DNA from: Deltaproteobacteria bacterium
GTDB lineage: Bacteria > Myxococcota > XYA12-FULL-58-9 > JAUUZB01
Length of the DNA stretch: 6,336 bases
Direction: 5' to 3'
Assembly: GCA_030590185.1 (NCBI GenBank)
Contig: JAUUZB010000264.1
Span: 1 to 6,336 of the forward strand
Each line of letters starts with the position of its first letter. The stretch's first letter is position 1. Below are positions 1 through 4,744 of this stretch, in pieces. The notes beneath the pieces were generated by a model, which did not search any database, was not told the DNA's origin, and saw nothing but the letters and a program-made list of their open reading frames with translations. The translations under genes and the position numbers were made by a program.

Positions 1-1860
1 ATAGCCGTCCTTGAGGTCGGTGCCCGCCTCGAAGCCAGGGACCAGCCACGGGATGGCGACGTGGTCGAAGGTGCCCGAGGGGATCAGGCTGCAGCCGGTG
101 TCGATCGGCGCGGCGTTGTAACGACCGCCGACGAAGATCTCGGAGTGGAAATCCTCCATCAGGATGATGCAGGCGCCGCCGCCGGTGTCGGAGCAGTCGG
201 TGGGATCGCCGGCAAAGGTGAGCTCCACGGCGGGGTCGCCGGCGTAATGCAGCGACATCTCCGAAACAATCTTGCCACTCCAGATACCAGGGGCGTTCTG
301 GGGATCGCTGGCGGTGAGGTTCATGGCCACCGGGAATTCGACGATGCCGGTGGGGATCGGGTTGTCCGGCAGGTAGTCGGTGTAGACCGAGATGCCCAGG
401 GCGTTGTCGTAGAGGTAACAGGCGGCGTTCGGGTTGGGGTCGTCCTCGTCGGGGCAGCGGTTCTGCACCGATTGCCAGCGCCAGGTCTCATTGATCGTCG
501 CGATCAATACTGCCTTGAACTCGTCGAGGCTGATGCGATTGTCGCGCAGCGCGCCCCAGCGGCGGATGAAGGCGTTGCCCACCACCTGCAACCGGTCGCG
601 GTTGTCGCGGTCATCGACCCAGTCTTGAAGCCCGAGGGTGCCGAAGTTAGCGAAGTAGTAGACGTTGCCGGACCACTGCCCCTCGGGGCTGGCGGTGAAG
701 GTCAACGGCATGGTGCGGGTGCCGAGCTGGTTGTGCGAGACCTCTAGGGTGCCCTCCCAGCGGGCCATGAGGGGATTTGCCGCGCCGCCCAACACCACCT
801 CGGCGGTGCCGCCGTCGCCGTCGACGCCGATGAGCAACTCCTGCACCTGGGTTGGGTCGGCTGTGCCGTTGCCCATCAGCAGCCAGTGCAGGGGATACTC
901 GGTGATCTGCTCGGAGCCCTCTTCGGTGAACTCAACGTGGGAAACCTTGCGCACCGTAAACTCGAGAAAGCTCGGGGAGTCGTTGACGATGGTGAAGGTG
1001 GAGGCGGTCTGATTGGTGGTGAAGTCGATGCTCGAAGCGAAGAGCCCGTCGATGTTGCCGCCGGCGAAGATCTCAAAGGTACCGTCGAGGGCGGGCGGCC
1101 CGGGCTCGTCCCCTTCGGCGATCGGCATGCAGAAGCCGCTCTTGCCGTCGTTGGTGGAGCAATAGTCCCCCTCGGGGCAGGCCTCGGAGTCGGTCATGCA
1201 GGGCAGGCGACAGACCATCAGCGCGCACACCCGACCGCTACGGCAGTCGCTGTCCTGTTCGCAGTCGGAGTAGCAGTGGTTGTCGATGCAGGTCTGATGC
1301 ACCGGGCAATCCGAGTCCCGCTCACAGGCGCCGGGGTCGAGGTCTGGGTCGACGGTGGCGGTGGTCAGGGCCCCCGGGGTGCTCGGGGCGTACAGACTCG
1401 GCACCAGGCAGGTACCGTTGAGGCAAACGGCGTCGCCGATGCAACCGGCGAGTAGCCCCTGGGGGGAGCAGGGGATGTAGGTGCCGTCGGCGGTGGAGTA
1501 GCCGCCCCTGCAGGGCGTGTAGCATTTTGGGTCATCAGGTGCGACCAGGGTTTGACCACTGTCGACCTCACAATTGCCGTTGACGCAAACCAGATCCGCG
1601 TCACACTCGGCCGCGCCGGCGCGCAGACAGCCGGTCGCCTTGGCCAGGGCGTTGGAGCAGTCCGGCACCTGGCAGACCTCCTCGACGCAAACCAACTCCG
1701 TGCCATCCGCCAGGGTGTCGCAAGTGCCGCTGGAGTGGCACGGACAACCCTGACCGCCGTTTTTGGGGCAGCTCTCATACGGGAAGTCATCGATATCGCC
1801 GCAGGCGCTGGTCAACGAGAGCGCCATGGCCAGGCGCAGGAAGAGAATAGCTCTATTCAC
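1..1860 (-). CDS. Cysteine-rich outer-membrane lipoprotein, C-terminus cut by window edge
   Basis: The frame is open for 620 codons from a GTG start at 1860 to base 1 and continues outside the window. GTG is chosen because AGAGGT lies 7 nt upstream; an ATG at codon 12 would cut the signal peptide short. Residues 1-19 form a lipoprotein signal ending in LSLTSAC, so Cys20 is the likely lipidated residue. Gly21-Asp22 follow, with no inner-membrane-retaining Asp at +2. Residues 20-244 carry 30 cysteines, including two modules of the type C-x5-C-x5-C-x4-C (179-196 and 200-217, each with DSDC). Such modules are common in predicted surface lipoproteins of Myxococcota. After a Pro-rich linker (about 250-258), residues 260-620 look like beta-strand-rich modules with recurring LT-x-TAS and W-S/E-G motifs and only five more cysteines. 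The gene lies 40 nt behind the TPR gene, probably in the same operon. I recognise no enzymatic motif; the function is unknown, perhaps binding or adhesion at the cell surface (inference). Confidence 0.85.
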   Translation of the reverse strand, partial: MNRAILFLRLAMALSLTSACGDIDDFPYESCPKNGGQGCPCHSSGTCDTLADGTELVCVEEVCQVPDCSNALAKATGCLRAGAAECDADLVCVNGNCEVDSGQTLVAPDDPKCYTPCRGGYSTADGTYIPCSPQGLLAGCIGDAVCLNGTCLVPSLYAPSTPGALTTATVDPDLDPGACERDSDCPVHQTCIDNHCYSDCEQDSDCRSGRVCALMVCRLPCMTDSEACPEGDYCSTNDGKSGFCMPIAEGDEPGPPALDGTFEIFAGGNIDGLFASSIDFTTNQTASTFTIVNDSPSFLEFTVRKVSHVEFTEEGSEQITEYPLHWLLMGNGTADPTQVQELLIGVDGDGGTAEVVLGGAANPLMARWEGTLEVSHNQLGTRTMPLTFTASPEGQWSGNVYYFANFGTLGLQDWVDDRDNRDRLQVVGNAFIRRWGALRDNRISLDEFKAVLIATINETWRWQSVQNRCPDEDDPNPNAACYLYDNALGISVYTDYLPDNPIPTGIVEFPVAMNLTASDPQNAPGIWSGKIVSEMSLHYAGDPAVELTFAGDPTDCSDTGGGACIILMEDFHSEIFVGGRYNAAPIDTGCSLIPSGTFDHVAIPWLVPGFEAGTDLKDGY

Positions 1861-1867
1861 GATCGAT

Positions 1868-1873
1868 ACCTCT
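1868..1873 (-). promoter_or_regulatory. Ribosome binding site deciding the GTG start of the lipoprotein gene
   Basis: On the minus strand AGAGGT is followed by a 7-nt spacer (ATCGATC) and then GTG at 1860. This is near-ideal Shine-Dalgarno geometry and supports GTG over the ATG at 1827. The rest of the 40-nt gap (1861-1900) shows no hairpin with a T-run, so I see no terminator between this gene and the TPR gene before it. Confidence 0.7.
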
Positions 1874-1900
1874 GTCAGGGATTTGAAGATCTCGGATCGG

Positions 1901-3406
1901 TCAATGGCCGGTTCGGCTCTCGATGGCGCGGAACCGCGGGTCCTTGCGCATGCCCTCGAGCTTCGGATCGGTCTCGATGTCTTTGATCGAGACGTCGGCC
2001 AGCTCGAGGGCACGGCCGAGGTAAACGAAGGCGAGATCGATCTTGCCGGCGCGGCCCTGGGCGCGCGCCAGGTTGAGATGGGCGTAGGCGAGATCGCGGT
2101 GCCGTTGGCCCGAGGGGCCGTAACCGATGGCCTTCTCGGTTAGCTGGATGGCCTGGGCGTCCTCACCCGCGAGCAAGTGCACGTAGCCGAGCCGGGTGTA
2201 GGCCACCGCGAGATCCGGGTTGAAGGCGATGATGTCGCGCAGAAGATCCCCGGCGGCGCTCAGCAGACCGGCGTCGATGCGACGGCTGGCGAGCTCGATG
2301 CGCAGGTTGACCGAAGCGGGCGCGATGGCGAGGGCCGCCTCGGTGTCGGCGATGGCGCCGGCGGAGTCACCGAGCTTGGACTTGCTGTAGCCGCGTTGGG
2401 CCAATACCCAGGGCTGCCCCGGGGCGATCCGGTGATAGGCGTCAAAAGTGTCGAGCGCTTTTTGGTGCTCGCCCCGCAGGGAGTAGAGCTCGCCGAGGTA
2501 GCCGCGGGCATGCAGGAACCCCGGATGGGCCGCCACCGCCTGCTCGAGCACCTCGACCGCCCCATCGACTCGGCCCTGGCGCATGCGCACGAAGCTAGCG
2601 GCCAGGATGGCGTTGGGGTGGAAGCGTTGGCTGTGCTCCAGGGCGGTGTTGACCGCGGCCAGGGCCGGACCGCTTCGCCCGGCGAGCGCCTCCACCACCC
2701 CGAGGGCAGCCCAGGCTTCGCCAAAGGTGGCGTCCAGGGCGACCGCTTCCTCGAGATAATGGTGCGCCTGTTTGATCTGATACTCGCGGAGCTTGGGGGG
2801 GGAGCGTGGATCGGCGGCCCGCGGCGCCAGCGACTGCCAGGTGGTGATCGCCTGGGCCAGGGTCGTAAAGCGCCAGGCGTAGATGTTCAACGTCCCAAAG
2901 GCGCCCGGGGTGGTGTCGAGGGTTTCGATCCCGATCTCCTTGGCGAGCAAGCCGGCGGCCAGGCCCTCGAGGGCAAACAGGTTATCGAGGGTGCCTTGAA
3001 TGATGTGGGTGTTGCGCAGCTTCCCGTGCCCCGGCTCCCAAACATTGAGCACGACCTCGATGTTGGGCCAGGCAGCGTCAAAGGTGCCGGTGATCAACAG
3101 GTCGGCGCCCAACAATCGTCCCACGGCGAAGGCCGGCTCCTGGTGAAGCAGGGCCGAGGGCGCGATGCGATCGTGCCGCATGGCCGCGTTGACCTGACGC
3201 ACGGTCAGGCCGTTGAGCTCCGGGATCTGTTGCAGGCGAAAGGCCAGGGCGTTCGCCATGGCCAACCCGATCCACTGGTACTCGGGGCCGGAGTCGCTGC
3301 CGAGGGGCGCCACCGCCACCGTGGTGCGCGTCTGGGCGGCGGCGGGCAGAGATGAGAGCAGGGCAACGACCAGCAACGGTCGTGACAGGCGGTTCAACGC
3401 AAACAT
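1901..3406 (-). CDS. Exported TPR protein with N-terminal TolB/FlgO-like domain
   Basis: 501 residues. ATG at 3406 is chosen because it begins a clear signal peptide (Arg at 6 and 9, hydrophobic 10-20, PAAA|Q with cleavage after Ala24) and has GAGG 6 nt upstream. The frame stays open further upstream, but that stretch is antisense-like, Arg/Pro-rich and overlaps the preceding gene. Residues about 28-162 start TTVAVAPLG and include YQWIGLAMANALAFRLQQ and LLGADLLITGTFD. This pattern resembles the TolB N-terminal/FlgO-type periplasmic domain, a fold also found in front of TPRs. Residues about 206-470 hold about seven 34-residue helical repeats with TPR spacing (for example the unit at 297-330, RGYLGELYSLRGEHQKALDT). 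The C-terminus (480-492, PKLEGMRKDPRF) is a typical TPR tail. TPRs bind proteins, so a periplasmic scaffold or assembly role for its operon partners is plausible but inferred. No catalytic motif is visible. Confidence 0.88.
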   Translation of the reverse strand: MFALNRLSRPLLVVALLSSLPAAAQTRTTVAVAPLGSDSGPEYQWIGLAMANALAFRLQQIPELNGLTVRQVNAAMRHDRIAPSALLHQEPAFAVGRLLGADLLITGTFDAAWPNIEVVLNVWEPGHGKLRNTHIIQGTLDNLFALEGLAAGLLAKEIGIETLDTTPGAFGTLNIYAWRFTTLAQAITTWQSLAPRAADPRSPPKLREYQIKQAHHYLEEAVALDATFGEAWAALGVVEALAGRSGPALAAVNTALEHSQRFHPNAILAASFVRMRQGRVDGAVEVLEQAVAAHPGFLHARGYLGELYSLRGEHQKALDTFDAYHRIAPGQPWVLAQRGYSKSKLGDSAGAIADTEAALAIAPASVNLRIELASRRIDAGLLSAAGDLLRDIIAFNPDLAVAYTRLGYVHLLAGEDAQAIQLTEKAIGYGPSGQRHRDLAYAHLNLARAQGRAGKIDLAFVYLGRALELADVSIKDIETDPKLEGMRKDPRFRAIESRTGH

Positions 3407-3411
3407 CGCGG

Positions 3412-3417
3412 ACCTCA
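3412..3417 (-). promoter_or_regulatory. Stop/Shine-Dalgarno overlap linking two genes
   Basis: The TGA stop of the OmpA-like gene (3417-3415) shares bases with the GAGGT Shine-Dalgarno of the TPR gene (3416-3412), whose ATG is at 3406. A ribosome ending the first gene sits on the start signal of the second, so translational coupling in one mRNA is likely. Confidence 0.6.
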
Positions 3418-4539
3418 CAGAAAGTCGTGGCGGGTGACCAACGCCACGTCGAAGCGGAACTGGGCGCTGCTCTTCTCGAGGGTGCGCTCGATCTGCCCGT
3501 CGGTGACCGTGCCGCGATGGATGCGGAAGGAGAGCGGCACCAGGGTCTCCTGGATGCAGGTCTCGTTGCCCTCCCAGAGGCTGAACAAACACTGGGAGGA
3601 CTCGATGCCGACGAACCAGGTCTGCTCTAGCCAGGGCTGGTCGACCCCTGGCGCGCTGATGCGGTCGCCGCCGGTGATGCCAATCTCGAGCCAGTCGGGG
3701 CTGGAGAAGACGTAGCCGATGGAGGCGGAGAACTCGACGCCGAGGCGTTGCTCGTCGGAGGTGCCGAGCTGCATGCCCACGTCGAGGTGCGCGTAGAGCA
3801 GCTCGTTGGACCAGCCGCCGCCGAGGGAGAGCACCGGCGCAAAGACGACCTCGGGATCACCGGCGAGTAGGCTGGCGCTGAGGGTAGCGTCGACCCACAG
3901 GTGTTGAGCGGAGACGGGGACCGGGGTGACCCCCGTCTCCGCGGCTACCTTGGATACGGCCGCGTGGACCGCCTCGGCCAACTCCTCGCGGCTCACGCCG
4001 GCGACCTTGGGCGCTTCGTTTTTGAGGCAGTCGAGCTTCAGCTCGATTCGGGCGCCTCGATAGAACGCCTCCCGCGGCGGTGGCATCTCCTCGAGTTGGC
4101 GCGAGGAGGCGCCGAGCTTCATCAGCTCAGCGATTACCTGGCTGGACCGGGCGCGGGCCCGAGCCGCCTGGGCGCCGCGACGACTGCCATAGGCACGCAC
4201 CACGGCGAGGGTGAACTTCTTCTCGTCCACCATGCCCTGAACCGTGGCGCAGGTCTTGGCCATTCGCGGGTGACTCAAGCAAGCGGCGATGTCCTCGAGG
4301 GTTGGTCGCCACTCGGTTTTGAACGTCGCCGTGTCGCTGACCTTGAAGTCGGCACCCCCTAGATCCCAGGAGCCCGGCCGACAGGCGAAGGGTAACCCCT
4401 TGCCTTTGCCGTCGAGCAAGGGCCCATCGGCGCTCGGGACATCCTGCGCCAGGCCAGGCACGGCGGCGAAGGAGAACACTACTATTAAGGTAAGGAGGCC
4501 GGGGCGCCGGCTCCTAGGAAAACTACGCAGACGGACCAT
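3415..4539 (-). CDS. Exported OmpA-like/beta-barrel-like envelope protein
   Basis: 374 residues. ATG at 4539 is chosen because AGGGG stands 9 nt upstream; the in-frame ATG at 4548 touches that AGGGG with no spacer. The signal peptide has Arg at 3, 5, 9, 11 and 12, a hydrophobic stretch 15-29 and a likely cut at GLA|QD (after Ala31). Residues about 95-170 resemble an OmpA C-terminal (peptidoglycan-associating) domain: a tVQGmvDEKKFTLAVV strand, an Arg/Ala-rich helix ending RSSQVIAELMKLG, and a final RGARIELKL strand. The conserved Arg of the R-A-x-x-V motif is kept (Arg131), but the acidic partner expected about 15 residues earlier is absent. Residues about 213-374 are alternating beta strands with Gly and aromatics (YAHLDVGMQLG, VEFSASIGYVF, FRFDVALVTRHDFL), like a small barrel. 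Its last residue is Leu, not the usual Phe. It is the first gene of the leftward operon. Precise function unknown; outer-membrane placement is inferred. Confidence 0.82.
   Translation of the reverse strand: MVRLRSFPRSRRPGLLTLIVVFSFAAVPGLAQDVPSADGPLLDGKGKGLPFACRPGSWDLGGADFKVSDTATFKTEWRPTLEDIAACLSHPRMAKTCATVQGMVDEKKFTLAVVRAYGSRRGAQAARARARSSQVIAELMKLGASSRQLEEMPPPREAFYRGARIELKLDCLKNEAPKVAGVSREELAEAVHAAVSKVAAETGVTPVPVSAQHLWVDATLSASLLAGDPEVVFAPVLSLGGGWSNELLYAHLDVGMQLGTSDEQRLGVEFSASIGYVFSSPDWLEIGITGGDRISAPGVDQPWLEQTWFVGIESSQCLFSLWEGNETCIQETLVPLSFRIHRGTVTDGQIERTLEKSSAQFRFDVALVTRHDFL
3908..3942. repeat. Perfect 12-bp GC-rich inverted repeat inside the OmpA-like gene
   Basis: GCGGAGACGGGG (3908-3919) and CCCCGTCTCCGC (3931-3942) are exact reverse complements with an 11-nt spacer. 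It lies within codons for about residues 200-211 (ETGVTPVPVS), at the junction between the OmpA-like part and the barrel-like part. No T-run follows on either strand, so it does not look like an intrinsic terminator. It may only reflect GC-rich codon use. Confidence 0.6.
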
Positions 4540-4548
4540 TGAGTGCAT

Positions 4549-4553
4549 CCCCT
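4549..4553 (-). promoter_or_regulatory. Ribosome binding site of the OmpA-like gene
   Basis: AGGGG on the minus strand is directly followed by ATG at 4548 and, 9 nt downstream, by ATG at 4539. The spacing favours 4539 as the true start. Confidence 0.5.
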
Positions 4554-4571
4554 GTCGAAATGGACGGGCGG

Positions 4572-4600
4572 ACCGTACCTGGCGCCAACGCCCGAGTAAA
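4572..4600 (-). promoter_or_regulatory. Candidate promoter of the leftward envelope operon
   Basis: On the minus strand TTTACT (4600-4595; 4 of 6 to TTGACA) is separated by 17 nt from TACGGT (4577-4572; 3 of 6 to TATAAT, with the conserved TA and final T). Transcription would begin near 4565, about 26 nt before the ATG at 4539. The boxes are weak, so this is only a candidate. Confidence 0.3.
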
Positions 4601-4650
4601 GGACGTTTCAGCGTCGTGTTCCGGCAACGGACCGTGGTAGCGGGCCGCGG

Positions 4651-4679
4651 TTGCCCACCCCGTTTGCAGCCGCTATATA
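4651..4679 (+). promoter_or_regulatory. Candidate sigma-70-type promoter of the NfnA-NfnB gene
   Basis: TTGCCC (4651-4656; 4 of 6 to the -35 consensus) and TATATA (4674-4679; 4 of 6 to the -10 consensus) are spaced exactly 17 bp apart. Transcription would start near 4686, giving a leader of about 60 nt. The AT-only -10 stands out in very GC-rich surroundings. Confidence 0.45.
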
Positions 4680-4689
4680 GGGCGCGCCC
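4673..4689. repeat. Two abutting perfect palindromes, possible operator
   Basis: CTATATAG (4673-4680) and GGGCGCGCCC (4680-4689) are each self-complementary and share one G. They cover the proposed -10 box and start site of the rightward gene, where a repressor would be expected to bind. No regulator gene is visible in the window, so operator function is an inference. Confidence 0.35.
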
Positions 4690-4731
4690 AGTCGGGCACG
4701 TCGTCGAAGTAACTGCCCCACCGAGGCCTCT

Positions 4732-4737
4732 GAGGAG
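4732..4737 (+). promoter_or_regulatory. Ribosome binding site of the NfnA-NfnB gene
   Basis: GAGGAG sits 7 nt before ATG at 4745, a strong Shine-Dalgarno. It agrees with the family-typical N-terminus that follows. Confidence 0.75.
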
Positions 4738-4744
4738 CCACGCT

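Noticed and set aside
520..555. EF-hand-like stretch in the lipoprotein (residues 436-447, ending NRISLDE)
   Set aside because: The Ile at position 8 and Glu at position 12 fit, but positions 1 and 3 are Gly and Leu instead of Asp, so calcium binding is not supported.
1861..1900. Possible terminator or extra promoter between the TPR and lipoprotein genes
   Set aside because: Only short palindromes (CGATCG, ATCGAT, AGATCT) are present, with no stem plus T-run and no spaced promoter boxes.
61..1986. Plus-strand open frames at 61-747, 886-1455 and 1552-1986
   Set aside because: All are antisense to the cysteine-rich lipoprotein, which is open over its full length with an SD, signal peptide and lipobox. 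The plus-strand translations are low-complexity Gly/Ala/Val.
2177..3355. 392-codon open frame on the plus strand
   Set aside because: It is antisense to the TPR gene, whose signal peptide, repeats and ribosome site are convincing. Its Gly/Val/Arg/Gln-rich translation has no recognisable motif and fits the shadow of a GC-rich gene.
4492..4512. Twin-arginine-like SRRPGLL in the signal peptide of the OmpA-like protein
   Set aside because: The Phe of the S-R-R-x-F-L-K motif is Gly, and barrel-type proteins use the Sec route. An ordinary Sec signal is more likely.
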